From: JADLHS01 sp964561105
Lineage (GTDB): Bacteria > Verrucomicrobiota > Verrucomicrobiia > Limisphaerales > JADLHS01
Direction of reading: 5' to 3'
Assembly: GCA_964561105.1 (NCBI GenBank)
Contig: CAZLOH010000005.1
Span: forward strand, 1-64,000
Length of the DNA stretch: 64,000 nt
Below, one piece after another: positions 38,501 to 46,467 of the stretch; within the stretch, counting starts at the first letter, position 1, and every line of letters begins with the position of its first letter. Made by a program: the position numbers and the translations under genes. The notes under the pieces were generated by a model. That model was not told the DNA's origin, ran no database searches, and worked only from the letters and a program-made list of their open reading frames with translations.

Positions 38501-40568
38501 GCAGGATAACAGTCGCGTGGCCAATTGGGCGGTTGTGGACCCCGGCGCCGGTGGCGCCTCGATTCCGGATCTGCTTCCGCTCAATGCGGTGTGGCGCTAT
38601 CAGCAGACGGCCAATTTGGACGGCGTGAACTGGATGGCCGCGGACTACAATGATGCCTCCTGGCCGGCGGGAGCAGGGTTATTGGCCTATGAGAATAACC
38701 CGGACATCAACCCGCTGCGCAATACCCCGCTCGCCGATCCCCGCACCGGCAGCGGACTGTCTCCCGGTCACGCTTATTATTTCCGCACCAAGTTCAATTT
38801 CCCCGCGGACCCCGCCAGCTATCAGATCAATGCCACGGGCTACATTGATGACGGCGCCATCATCTACGTCAACGGCGTCGAAATCAGTCCACGGCTGCGC
38901 ATGCCTTCCGGTCCGGTCTCCAACGCCCAACTCGCCACCGGTTTTCCCAACACCGGCGATTGCGTGCCGCCGGATTCGTTCACCCTTCCGTCCGCTGCCC
39001 TGCATCCGGGCGTGAATTCCGTGGCGGTGGAGGTCCATCAAGTCGCCTCCAACAGCAGCGACATCGTCTTTGGCCTGAAGCTGGAGGCCGTCTTTACCGG
39101 GAATGTTTCCGCGACACCCGGGGCTGCGAATAATGTGGCAAAGTCGTTGCCGGCGTTCCCACCGCTCTGGCTCAATGAGCTGCAAGCCAACAATGTCACC
39201 GGCCCGCTCGACAATTTCGGCCAGCGCGATCCGTGGGCCGAAATCGTCAACGTCGCCAACACCAACATCAGCCTGGCTGGTTATTACCTTTCCGACACGG
39301 ACACAAACCTGACCAAATGGGCTTTCCCTGTCAGTGCGACGGGGACCAGCGGTTTCACGGTGGTGTGGTGCGACAACCAAACCAACCAGGGCACGGCGGA
39401 TTCCATTCACGCCGGCCTTGCGCTGGCCACGGGCACTGGACAGTTGATCCTTGCGCGTCTGGTCAGCGGCTCGCCGCAGATTGTGGACTACCTCAAGTAC
39501 ACCAGCCTGCCGGCCAACTGGAGCTTCGGCGACGTGCCGGACGCCCAACCGTTCTTTCGTCGCGCGATGTTCCACGTGACTCCCGGCGCTACCAACAGCG
39601 GTGACGCCGCGCCGCTGGCAGTGTTCATCAACGAATGGATGGCGGACAACATGCGGACACTCGCCGATCCGGCGGACGGCCAGTTCGAGGACTGGTTCGA
39701 GCTTTACAACGCCGGCCCGGATCTCGTGGACTTGGGCGGCTATTTCCTGACGGATGATCTCACCGACAAATTCAAGTTCGAGATTCCAAACAACGGGCAT
39801 TATGTCATCCCGGCCGGCGGCTATCTGCTTGTTTGGGCCGACAATGAAGCCAGCCAGAACTCCACCAACCGCGCCGACCTGCATGCGGGTTTCGCTTTGG
39901 GTAAAGGCGGCGAAGCCATCGGCCTCTTCGCCGCCGACGGCACGGCGATTGACACTGTTACCTTCGCCGCCCAGACCAGCGATGTTAGCGAAGGCCGTTT
40001 TCCCGACGGCTCGGCCAGTGTTTACTCGCTGCCCATTCCAACGCCGCGCGCAAGCAATGTCGTTCCCAATACCGCTCCGCTCCTTGCCGCCATCAGCAAC
40101 CGCTATCTCACGCTCGGTCAGACGCTCACGCTGACCGCGGTGGCGAGTGACGCAGACTCGCCTCCCCAAACACTCACCTACGGTTTGATCGGAGCGCCGC
40201 CAGGGGCGCAGATTGGGGCGGTGAGCGGAGTGCTGACCTGGACGCCGACGGTTGCGCCCGCCACCAATAGTCTCACCGTCGTGGTGACGGACAATGGCAC
40301 GCCGAGCCTGTCCGCCAACCAGTCTTTTAGCGTCACGGTGGTCGTGCCGCCGACGTTGGGCCAAATCAGCGTGACGGGAAGCGACCTGACGTTCTCCTGG
40401 CCGACAGTCCCCGGCCAGTCGTATCAAGTCGAATCCAAGCACGATCTGACCGATCCGGTCTGGCTGCCCGCCGGACCCGCTCGCACCGGCACCGGCGGAG
40501 TCATGAGTTTTACGAACCGCCTGGATGGATCCGCGAAGGAATTTTTCCGATTGTTGCTGACGCAATAA
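32523..40568 (+). CDS. Giant secreted protein: LamG, Ig-like, several lamin-tail domains and CotH-kinase-like domain
   Basis: The protein has 2681 aa from ATG 32523 (MSLPRLFARAVLLFAGALIF, signal peptide). The open frame upstream to 32268 is not protein-like. Order: LamG (about 20-230), Ig-like (about 250-330), SbsA-like Ig (about 335-435), DUF1349-like (about 440-620), three lamin-tail domains (about 636-790, 796-922, 930-1100, each starting VISEIMY/VINEF/VINEIMYHP), a CBM-like segment, a CotH-kinase-like region (about 1390-1770, with NFKPDERFLGS and NYRRHVHVFLNGLRRG), three more lamin-tail domains (about 1860-2005, 2214-2360, 2366-2512) and a final He_PIG-like Ig (about 2523-2610). CotH in spores is a protein kinase; activity here is unknown. 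It is likely extracellular. No sorting signal is seen at the C-terminus. Confidence 0.88.
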   Translation: MSLPRLFARAVLLFAGALIFTGQLSAANLVHRYSFTTDASDSVGSANGSLLGGAAVSGGAVVLNGSGAYVDLPNGLIASLTSITVETWLTDNNSGTWARIFDFGNSTGGENVPGSGTQYIYATPQAGGGILRVGITVGSGEQDVDWVGTRLPIGVRKHVVLTIDSAAQTGRVYVDSVLVGENFALTLTPASLGVTVNNWLGRSQFSADPYLNASITEFRIYDGVLTPAEVQQSFADGPDVSAFDGPVTIVTQPASQVVSELQPATFNVEYHGTSPVRVQWLRNNQPIANATNNTYTISAVALTNHNDAYRVALTNTYHSVTYSALSSVATLAVAADTNPPVLVRADSFFPNEVRVTFSEGVRADTATNTANYVITSLGGSLAITGSRPGSSAAEIILTTATQTLGSSYTLQVNGIRDLAVAANLIAANSQIPFTASLLVSVDIGHPATGGTLTPAAGGYDLTTAGSGISGASDEFTFGYRSYTNNFDVQARVATLEFASAWTRAGLMARDGFDTNAMFVASFATPGPAGCHFETRTTVGGQTAMAGTYPVNYPDTWLRLRRVGNVFDGFASLDGQSWEFLGSATLAISNVVQVGLALTAGNASTSTAAQFRDFASGSGVFTTNAALPFEPLGPSSRRTPLVISEIMYHPPDSWSGASNLEFVELWNSGLITEDLTGHKLAGEIGYQFPEGTKLAPGQFLVVAKDPVAAQNFYEVACLGPYAGKLANGGGTLRLLNELGGRLLEIEYDNKAPWPVAPDGAGHSLVLSRPSYGENDPRAWSASDAIGGSPGRFEHRGSEPGRGVVINEFLAHTDPPQVDFIELFNNRTQPVDLSGAWLSDDAGTNKFHIPNGTTIGGRSFLVYTEAQLGFALSADGEAIFLVNSNQTRVLDAVKFDGQENGVSQGRYPNGAPDFQPLASPTLGTSNATPRSRQLVINEIMYHPISESDDDEYLEIYNRGPGAVALGGWRIEGGISFTFPSNAVIAAGGYAVAAKNLANLLTKYPQLNATNAFGDFSGSLKNSGERIALAKPDDLVSTNSQGVVSSNIFYITMDEVTYGEGGRWGDWSDGGGSSLELIDPDADNRLAANWADSDESAKAPWTTIDVTDTMEDGQTGQVNEGSTSQGVANRFEAFLQRPGEALLDSVEFRSNGGGSLIANGTFDSSATGWTLGGVMRKSYAQAGVGLGGSQALHLVATDRGDTGPNKIFTALTSTAATSAPNAGTIRASVRWLKGSPYILLRVRGNWMEVSQRLNVPGNCGTPGLPNSRRVANAGPALTEISHAPVLPAAGQAVVVSARVSDPDGLGSLTLRYRLDPATSYTSVAMLDNGTGGDAVAGDGLYSATIPGRASGALVAFYLAAVDPLSAASQFPAEAPARECLVRWGEATVAGSIGTYRLWVTAANINTWTAREKNANDPLDATFVYGNSRVIYNVNTLYSGSPFHAPNYNGPTGSFACDYEINFKPDERFLGSESFVLSAYDVVSGNFFFNDDSAQVDLTGTWIARKLGQPYNYRRHVHVFLNGLRRGTIYDDAQQPNGELLEEYFPDDEAGQLRKIESWFEFADDGLTQGSVYATLARFNQSSGDIDHKRYRWNWRPRATDNPDEWSPLTSLIAAVNYTGTSNYEAQVRSWMDVPNFLRPIITHHICGNWDSYAYERGKNMYGYKPDQAGWRLLMWDIELALGAGGNGPTDSIYNMFDTTLRDMILNHPAFNREYLRGFQEAIDGPLLPGVADAILDERYANFQQNGVPLISPQFIKNYIASRRAYLLTVMPTAPFAVNNPAYQVVSGSNVLALTGTGPLSVEKILVNGVPQPITWTSITAWRVLVPLSAGTNVLALGAQDRYGNALSNATGNVTANFTGAAVVPEGNVVFNEILYRPSLAGADFVELFNANNSATFDLTGWSINGLAYTFPAGITLPPRSYLVLAQDPFAFSQVYGITNFAFDRFDGKLDPAGETLTLLRPGAGTNQLVVDQVRYEASAPWPAATNGISLQLVDAAQDNSRVANWAVVDPGAGGASIPDLLPLNAVWRYQQTANLDGVNWMAADYNDASWPAGAGLLAYENNPDINPLRNTPLADPRTGSGLSPGHAYYFRTKFNFPADPASYQINATGYIDDGAIIYVNGVEISPRLRMPSGPVSNAQLATGFPNTGDCVPPDSFTLPSAALHPGVNSVAVEVHQVASNSSDIVFGLKLEAVFTGNVSATPGAANNVAKSLPAFPPLWLNELQANNVTGPLDNFGQRDPWAEIVNVANTNISLAGYYLSDTDTNLTKWAFPVSATGTSGFTVVWCDNQTNQGTADSIHAGLALATGTGQLILARLVSGSPQIVDYLKYTSLPANWSFGDVPDAQPFFRRAMFHVTPGATNSGDAAPLAVFINEWMADNMRTLADPADGQFEDWFELYNAGPDLVDLGGYFLTDDLTDKFKFEIPNNGHYVIPAGGYLLVWADNEASQNSTNRADLHAGFALGKGGEAIGLFAADGTAIDTVTFAAQTSDVSEGRFPDGSASVYSLPIPTPRASNVVPNTAPLLAAISNRYLTLGQTLTLTAVASDADSPPQTLTYGLIGAPPGAQIGAVSGVLTWTPTVAPATNSLTVVVTDNGTPSLSANQSFSVTVVVPPTLGQISVTGSDLTFSWPTVPGQSYQVESKHDLTDPVWLPAGPARTGTGGVMSFTNRLDGSAKEFFRLLLTQ

Positions 40569-40719
40569 GTCTGGAGATTTTTGCGTCAGATCACTCGGTT
40601 GGAATCGCGGAACTTGTCGCGCCCGCAAAGAGTTTGTCGCGCCAGGTGGATTGCAGTTGAACCCGCCCGGCCCCGGCATCGAATGATTTCCCTCTGCCGA
40701 GTGGGTTTGGTTTGGAAAC

Positions 40720-41880
40720 TCAAAGGATTGCGCGCAGGCCCGGGACACGTTTTGCCAGGTCCGCGACCACGAAGCTCACGGTCAAGCCGGCCAACGTCAG
40801 GAGTGCGGCGGCCACAAAGGGATGGGTTGCCATGGGATGGAGCAACGGCGTCAGCGCCACCAGCACCGGAGCGTGGAACAGGTAAACCGCGAAGGAACGT
40901 TCCGAAAGCCACCGGGCCACGGGTCCGGCGAAATTACATCGGCGATGAAACCAGGCCAGTAATCCGAGCGAAATCCCAAGCCCGGCAAACTGTTCCCACA
41001 CTGCCAATCCAAAAGCGCGCGCGTTCCAACCGCCGGCATAAGGGTTGGGGCCGGTTTCCGGCGGAGGGCCACCGACTACCACCAACGCAGCGAACACGAG
41101 CGGGCCACCGATGAGTCCCAACCACCCGGCGAACCGCGCGCGCCGTGAAGTTGCCAGCGCCTCCAGCCAGCCGCGTTTTCCAGCGGCAACACCCACGCCA
41201 AACGCCGCGATATACTGGGGGAAGAAACAAAACTGAAAATTCAGGATGCTGTCACCGATGGGCTGCACCAACCGGATTAGAAACGTGCCCAGCACCAGCA
41301 CCACACCAAATCCAATGATGGCCGCGTTGCCTGGGGCGCTGGTGGGCTGGCTGCCGGCCGCAGGCTGGCTGAGCTTGCAACGGCGCACCACAACCAGCCC
41401 GGCGCAGAAGATCAGCAAAGCCAGCGCAAACCACATCGGCCCGCTGCCACTCAGAACACTTCCCGAACTCAGATAGCGAACGTAGCGCGAAGCGAGGGAA
41501 GGTCGGTCCGGTATGTGGGGATGGCCAAGCAGCACATAAACCATGAACGGATGCAACAGCAACATGTAGAGGAGCGAGGGCAACCCGAGCCGGCGACCGC
41601 GTTCGCGCAGGAATTTTCCCGGTCCACGTCGCTCCAGTGACGAATGTGCGAACACACCGGCCAGAAAAAACAACAGCCCCATGAAGAACGCTTGCAGATG
41701 GCCTTGCCAGAGAATGAAGGCCGCCTTCACCGGCATCGCCGGCTCGGGTTCCTCCATCCGATACCAACTGCCAACGTGGCTGTAGGTGACACAAGCGTGC
41801 ATGTTCACCACCAACACGATTATCAGCGTGCGGAGATTATCAATCCACGCGCTTCGAGATTTTGACGACGCCTGACTCAT
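40720..41880 (-). CDS. Acyltransferase-3/OpgC-like membrane protein
   Basis: The protein has 386 aa with about ten hydrophobic segments. The acyltransferase-3 hallmark is seen at the N-terminus: WIDNLRTLIIVLVVNMHACV, with the conserved His. Other blocks are FFMGLLFFLAGVFAHSSLERRGPGKFLRERGRRLGLPSL and, near the C-terminus, RSFAVYLFHAPVLVAL. Members transfer acyl groups to sugars or lipids across the membrane. It starts 41 bp downstream of the GH20-like gene and is likely co-transcribed with it. The gap to the convergent CotH-type gene holds no clear terminator. Confidence 0.88.
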   Translation of the reverse strand: MSQASSKSRSAWIDNLRTLIIVLVVNMHACVTYSHVGSWYRMEEPEPAMPVKAAFILWQGHLQAFFMGLLFFLAGVFAHSSLERRGPGKFLRERGRRLGLPSLLYMLLLHPFMVYVLLGHPHIPDRPSLASRYVRYLSSGSVLSGSGPMWFALALLIFCAGLVVVRRCKLSQPAAGSQPTSAPGNAAIIGFGVVLVLGTFLIRLVQPIGDSILNFQFCFFPQYIAAFGVGVAAGKRGWLEALATSRRARFAGWLGLIGGPLVFAALVVVGGPPPETGPNPYAGGWNARAFGLAVWEQFAGLGISLGLLAWFHRRCNFAGPVARWLSERSFAVYLFHAPVLVALTPLLHPMATHPFVAAALLTLAGLTVSFVVADLAKRVPGLRAIL

Positions 41881-41921
41881 TCCGGAGTCCTCGTTCGGGT
41901 GACGATTCCTTCCCGCAAAAA

Positions 41922-43616
41922 TTATTTCAACAGCGCACCAAACGCCGGCAGCAAGTCATACCGTTTCGTCCACGGCGTGTACATGAAACCGCGCACGTTC
42001 GGGAGCGGTTGGGCGATGGAGAGCCAGTTCTTCACCTCGCCCAGGTTCTCCGCGTCGTAGTAACAGGCGACCAGCACCGGGAAACCCTGGTCCGCAAAAA
42101 AGCGCAGACTCTTCTCACGTGGTGTGCCGCCCCACACCGCCATGATCAGGTCTTTCGGGATGAGCCGCCAGGAGCCGGTGAAGTCACCCTGCACGAGGTA
42201 ATAGTTCGGATGCGCGTTGTGGTTCGGATCGAACATGTCCGACCACACATAGACCGTCGCGCCCGGTGAGTAGCGGCGGATCGCGGCGGCCTGCTGGCTG
42301 ACACATTCGCCGAGCAGTTGCGCCAGGTCGCGTCCGGCGCAGGCCTGGCAGGTGCCGCCCATGCGGATTTCGTCCGTGTTCAACAGCACCCGGCGCGGAT
42401 GCAATCGCTCCGCCAGCAGTTTCGCTTCGTGATCGAAAATTTCGTAAAGCTCCGGCTCGGCCATGCAGGTGGTGACTTGAGAATCATTAACCAGCATCGG
42501 GTGATACCAACTCACCCGCAGCCGTTGACCATCCTGGATGCGACCCTGGGGCAGAAGTTTGAGCGGAGCAGGGGACGAGTCGCCGCGCCAGAGGTTGAAG
42601 CCCGGCGACGTCAACGGCGCAAAATCACGACCTTCGGTGTAGGTCGTCGCGCCATCCTCGCTGCGCACCGTCACCGGTGTGCCGGGACGGTGCAGCACGT
42701 TGATCGGTCCGGCGTCTTCGACGGTCCAATCGTCGAGCCAGACTTTGCCCCCTTTGCCTTCCCACAATCCGGCATAAAGATTGACCTTGTCGAAACTGAG
42801 ACTGTTGAAGATGAAACTGATCTTGCGCCAGTCGGTCGTGGCGGGGAGATTGAACTCGCGTGGCGCGAGGTCGCGATCACCGGCCAGCACCAGGCAACGA
42901 AACGCACTGGTGGGGCGCAGGCCCTCGGTTTTCACCCACAGAGTGACGCGGTAACAGCGCTGCGGGATGACGCGCACTGATTGCATCACGCGCCCGTGGC
43001 CGTGGGGATCCGCGCCGAAGTTTTCCAGTCGCATTGCGGCGCGCCCGCTGTGCAGCGTGTTCGTGTCGGCAAAACTGATCTGGCCGGGTTCGTCGTGGAA
43101 GTTGAAACCGGAAAACTTGTCCCCGTTGAACCTCTCGAATTCACCGTTGACGATGACCGCATTTGTGTCCGGGAGGAAATGCGCTTCCTTGCCCTGGACC
43201 ACGAACGGCGCGTCCACCACCGGCAGCCCCTCGGCGAGATTGGGGTCATGCGAGAGAATGCCGCCGCCGTAACCTACGGAGAAGACGGACGGGATGAGTT
43301 CCAGCCGGTTGCTCTCGCAAACCCGTTGAATCGCCGCCAGTCGGCGGAAGTAATCTGCATCGCGCTTGCACAGCGTATCGAGGCCGAAGGAAACGACCGC
43401 GCCATTCAGCCCGGCCCGTCCGGCGTCGTCCAGCACTTTGGTGATCGCGGGCACGTCGCTGTCCTGGTTGAGTCCCCAGCCAAAAACCCAAACGAAACGG
43501 TCCGGATAGGCCGCGAACAAACTCGGCGCGGCCAGACAACCGAGCAGCCAGCCGACCAGCAGTTGGCAGCCAGGGTTCCAACGCGCGCACGGCCTCGAAT
43601 CCGCTGGGTTTGTCAT
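41922..43616 (-). CDS. Secreted glycoside hydrolase-like protein (GH20-like TIM barrel with inserted carbohydrate-binding domain)
   Basis: The protein has 564 aa with a signal peptide (LLVGWLLGCLAAPSLFA). The N-terminal half starts a barrel (FVWVFGWGL...ITKVLDDAGRAGLNGAVVSFG). A CBM-like jelly roll interrupts it (VNGEFERFNGDKFSGFNFHDEPG... VWLDDWTVED, about 175-300). The barrel then resumes with LLNTDEIRMGG, which resembles the catalytic DE pair of family-20 hexosaminidases. This assignment rests on that motif and the layout only; the substrate is unknown. It diverges from the esterase gene. Confidence 0.65.
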   Translation of the reverse strand: MTNPADSRPCARWNPGCQLLVGWLLGCLAAPSLFAAYPDRFVWVFGWGLNQDSDVPAITKVLDDAGRAGLNGAVVSFGLDTLCKRDADYFRRLAAIQRVCESNRLELIPSVFSVGYGGGILSHDPNLAEGLPVVDAPFVVQGKEAHFLPDTNAVIVNGEFERFNGDKFSGFNFHDEPGQISFADTNTLHSGRAAMRLENFGADPHGHGRVMQSVRVIPQRCYRVTLWVKTEGLRPTSAFRCLVLAGDRDLAPREFNLPATTDWRKISFIFNSLSFDKVNLYAGLWEGKGGKVWLDDWTVEDAGPINVLHRPGTPVTVRSEDGATTYTEGRDFAPLTSPGFNLWRGDSSPAPLKLLPQGRIQDGQRLRVSWYHPMLVNDSQVTTCMAEPELYEIFDHEAKLLAERLHPRRVLLNTDEIRMGGTCQACAGRDLAQLLGECVSQQAAAIRRYSPGATVYVWSDMFDPNHNAHPNYYLVQGDFTGSWRLIPKDLIMAVWGGTPREKSLRFFADQGFPVLVACYYDAENLGEVKNWLSIAQPLPNVRGFMYTPWTKRYDLLPAFGALLK

Positions 43617-43701
43617 AAGCAGGAATATGTCAACTGGATCTCAAGATGAGCTTGCTTCCGCCGCTGGCAAGCTGTTTGTTCTTCCGGTAACACGATCACC
43701 C

Positions 43702-44703
43702 ATGAACACAATTTCACGTTTCTTCCGAACCGTTCGTCTCGTCACACTGGCCATCGGTCTTATTCTAACCGCCCGTTGTGTCGAGGCCGCGCCCACGGAT
43801 GATGTTTATCATCTCGGGCCGGATTCCGCGCCGCACGACGGCGTTCCGCAGGGCAGGGTGATTGGTCCCCTCACTCTGGCCAGCAAGGTGTTTCCGAACA
43901 CCACCCGGCATTACTGGGTTTATGTCCCCGCGCAATACGACGCCAAACAGCCCGCCTGCCTGATGATCTTTCAGGACGGTCAGGCGTTCGTGCGCACCAA
44001 CGGCGATTACCGCGTGCCCTACGTCTTCGACAATTTGATTTATCGCCGCGAAATGCCCGTGACCATCGGCGTCTTCATCAACCCCGGCCACACGCCGGAG
44101 CAGCCCGAATCCAGCCCGAGCAACTGGGGCGACAGCATTAACAACCGCGCGACCGAATACAACGAGTTGAATGACCACTATGCGAAACTGATCGTCAACG
44201 AACTTCTCCCCGCGCTGGAACAGGATTACCACCTCTCCAAGAACCCTGATGACCGGGCCATCGGCGGGGCCAGTTCCGGGGCGATCTGCGCGTTCACCGT
44301 GGCGTGGCAGCGACCCGATCAATTCCACAAGGTCCTCAGCACCATCGGGAGTTTCACCAACATCCGGGGCGGTCACGTTTATCCCGATCTCATCCGGCAG
44401 GCCGAGCGCAAACCCATCCGCATCTTTCTCCAGGATGGATCGAACGACAATCGCGGCCGCCGGCGTGGGGGCGACTACGACCCGAAATGGGACTGGCACG
44501 CGCAGAACATCAAGATGGTCGCCGCGCTGACGGAGAAAGGTTACGACGTGAATTACTGCTGGGGCATCGGCACACACTCCAACAAGCAAGGCGGCGCGAT
44601 GCTGCCCGAAATGCTTCGCTGGCTCTGGCGCGATTACCCGCGTCCCGACGATCCGCACGACGACCACAATCGCAGGTTGTTTGTAGCGCCGGAAAACCAA
44701 TGA
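43702..44703 (+). CDS. Secreted esterase (Esterase D/enterochelin-esterase-like alpha/beta hydrolase)
   Basis: The protein has 333 aa from ATG 43702, which begins the signal peptide (FFRTVRLVTLAIGLILTARC, possibly a lipoprotein-type Cys). The fold is PF00756: RHYWVYVPAQYD, MIFQDGQAFV, the nucleophile elbow GGASSGAICAF, and the late His in GIGTHSNKQGG. It may deacylate polysaccharide or xenosiderophore esters. It diverges from the GH20-like gene, so both could act on one polysaccharide; that is inference. Confidence 0.88.
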   Translation: MNTISRFFRTVRLVTLAIGLILTARCVEAAPTDDVYHLGPDSAPHDGVPQGRVIGPLTLASKVFPNTTRHYWVYVPAQYDAKQPACLMIFQDGQAFVRTNGDYRVPYVFDNLIYRREMPVTIGVFINPGHTPEQPESSPSNWGDSINNRATEYNELNDHYAKLIVNELLPALEQDYHLSKNPDDRAIGGASSGAICAFTVAWQRPDQFHKVLSTIGSFTNIRGGHVYPDLIRQAERKPIRIFLQDGSNDNRGRRRGGDYDPKWDWHAQNIKMVAALTEKGYDVNYCWGIGTHSNKQGGAMLPEMLRWLWRDYPRPDDPHDDHNRRLFVAPENQ

Positions 44704-44731
44704 AGGACTCGCGGCACTGCGACGGGCGCGA

Positions 44732-44814
44732 CTCGGTTTCTTGCCGGTGGGGCTGGTCGCGCTGCGACCGGCCCGTCCACGCCGGGCGGACGGAATCGGG
44801 CGGGCAGGACGTTC
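44732..44814 (+). repeat. 83-bp dispersed intergenic repeat (copy 1)
   Basis: The segment matches the reverse complement of 59839-59921 at 72 of 83 positions with no gaps. It contains the hairpin GGTCGC-GCT-GCGACC. It lies just after the esterase stop, in the 264-bp gap before cytochrome P460. No protein-coding frame is shared by the two copies. Confidence 0.85.
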
Positions 44815-44967
44815 CGGCGCGACTCCGCGCGGCGCGAGGAGCTCCACCACTTGAACTTGGCGCACGGTGCAAGAACCGCAGATGCGTCCCACTGCGACTT
44901 CATTTCGCGTCAATTCGCGTCACCGTTGACTTGTAATTTTATTGTCCGATACTCCGCACAATCACCC

Positions 44968-45513
44968 ATGAAAATAATCATGCTGACTCTGGTCTTGTTC
45001 ACCCTGGGCGCGGCGGCGGCGCTGGCGGCGGAAACCAACAGTCCCGCGCCCAAGGCCGACCGGGTTGGTTTCCCCAAGGACTACGCCCGGAGCTTTGTCG
45101 TATTGCGAACGATTCCGCGGGACGAGGGCAAAAAGCTGGTGACCGTTTATGGCAACGCGGCCGCTGCTTCCGTGACGAATGTCGCTCAGTTGCCCTACCC
45201 CAATGGCTCGGTCCTGGTCATGGAAACGGCCGGCACGGTGTCAGACCCGACGGGGAAGCCCGTCCGGGACGTTGCCGGAAGGCTGCAAAAGGAGAAGGTG
45301 CTGGGCCTGCACGTCATGCGCCGGGAAAAAGGATTCGGTGTCGCCTACGCTGAAAAGCGCAGCGGCGAGTGGGAGTTTGTCGAATACCGGCCGGATGGCA
45401 GTTACCTCACGCCTCCGGGAAAATCCGCCTCCTGCGCGGCCTGTCACATCAAGGCCGGCGCGGAGAAGGATTTTGTTTACCATGGACGCTTTGGCGACGC
45501 CGAGACCAAGTGA
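44968..45513 (+). CDS. Cytochrome P460-family haem protein
   Basis: The protein has 181 aa from ATG 44968, starting with a signal peptide (IIMLTLVLFTLGAAAALA). It has the P460 pattern: GFPKDYARSFVVL, then VYGNAAAA, FPNGSVLVMET-like region, VMRREKGFG, and the C-terminal haem attachment motif CAACH. The known enzymes oxidise hydroxylamine or nitric oxide in the periplasm with a haem cross-linked to a Lys. Whether this one has that activity is unknown; many homologues outside ammonia oxidisers are of unknown use. It is a single gene with no nitrogen genes near by. Confidence 0.88.
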   Translation: MKIIMLTLVLFTLGAAAALAAETNSPAPKADRVGFPKDYARSFVVLRTIPRDEGKKLVTVYGNAAAASVTNVAQLPYPNGSVLVMETAGTVSDPTGKPVRDVAGRLQKEKVLGLHVMRREKGFGVAYAEKRSGEWEFVEYRPDGSYLTPPGKSASCAACHIKAGAEKDFVYHGRFGDAETK

Positions 45514-45741
45514 GATTGCTGGTGAGTCGCCTCCGTCTTCTGATTTTCCCGAAACTGCAAATGTCTGTTCCACTGGGATGGACTCTGCCGGCGGTTTGGT
45601 ATTCTTCGCGCACTTGGTCGCATCGGCATTCTTTGCTCTGCGCCCGGTAATGTTAAACTTCCTCGACGGACGGACTGGAATCGCCACGAATTTTTCTTCG
45701 GCAAAGGGTCGCAATCCGCAAACTTTCCAGAATCGTTGCGG

Positions 45742-46467
45742 TCAGCCCGGATTCGTTTTGGTTTCCCAACGCGTGAGCACTTGCTCGATAGCCCAGCGCA
45801 CCTCGGCGCGGGCCAGTTGCCGGTCGCCGTGCTTCATCAGGAGTTCGTCGTACGGCGTGTGCGCATGCCGGATGTGCGCGATGACCGCCAGCCGCAACGC
45901 TTGCGAATCAAACTCCCTGGCCGCTGCCGAACGTCCCACACGCCCGGAATGTTTGCGACAGGTCCAGGCCGCCATCCGCGACGTTTCCTCCGCCGGACAA
46001 CCGGGGAACATCCGTCGCAGTTTTTCGGCGACGGCAGCTTCATACTCCCGGTCTTCCACATCGCGCCGCGCCGCCGCGCGTTCCCGTTGACGGGCGCGCC
46101 GGTCCTCATCCGCCAGGCACTCGGCCTCCGCCTGTTCGATGGCGGCCGGCGTCACGAGGATGCCCTGGCGTTCGTAACGGTTCCGCGCCCGCGCCCAACG
46201 CACCACCACCGCGCGCAACGGCGAATGTTTCGTCGCCCGCCGCGTCAACGCCGTGTTGCCCGACGGGAGAAATTCCAGATGCCCCAGGTCCGCGCAATCC
46301 AGGCACAACGGGCGATCGTTCTCCAGTCGCAGTAGGTTGCCATCGAACAGCTCGCATCCGCACTCGGCGCACTTCGTTGGGCGCCGCACCAGGAAGACCA
46401 CGATGCCTCCCGACGACTGGGGCGAAGCCAGCTCACGAGGGTTTGGTGCCGACGGGCGCGGTTTCAT
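45742..46467 (-). CDS. DUF2293-domain protein with zinc knuckle
   Basis: The protein has 241 aa. A CxxC pair (KCAECGCELF and LCLDCADLG) near residues 32-60 suggests a zinc site. The C-terminal half carries the DUF2293 pattern: EKLRRMFPGCPAEE..., then AVIAHIRHAHTPYDELLMKHGDRQLARAEVR. The function is unknown. Its ATG follows directly on the stop of the upstream gene (TGA then ATG at 46465-46470), so translation is coupled. It is the last gene of the helicase operon. Confidence 0.82.
   Translation of the reverse strand: MKPRPSAPNPRELASPQSSGGIVVFLVRRPTKCAECGCELFDGNLLRLENDRPLCLDCADLGHLEFLPSGNTALTRRATKHSPLRAVVVRWARARNRYERQGILVTPAAIEQAEAECLADEDRRARQRERAAARRDVEDREYEAAVAEKLRRMFPGCPAEETSRMAAWTCRKHSGRVGRSAAAREFDSQALRLAVIAHIRHAHTPYDELLMKHGDRQLARAEVRWAIEQVLTRWETKTNPG

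Noticed and set aside
45241..45714. 157-aa minus-strand frame after cytochrome P460, with a Lys/Ala-rich N-terminal part outside the P460 gene
   Set aside because: More than half lies opposite P460, the remainder is low complexity, and no family or coupling to a neighbour is seen.
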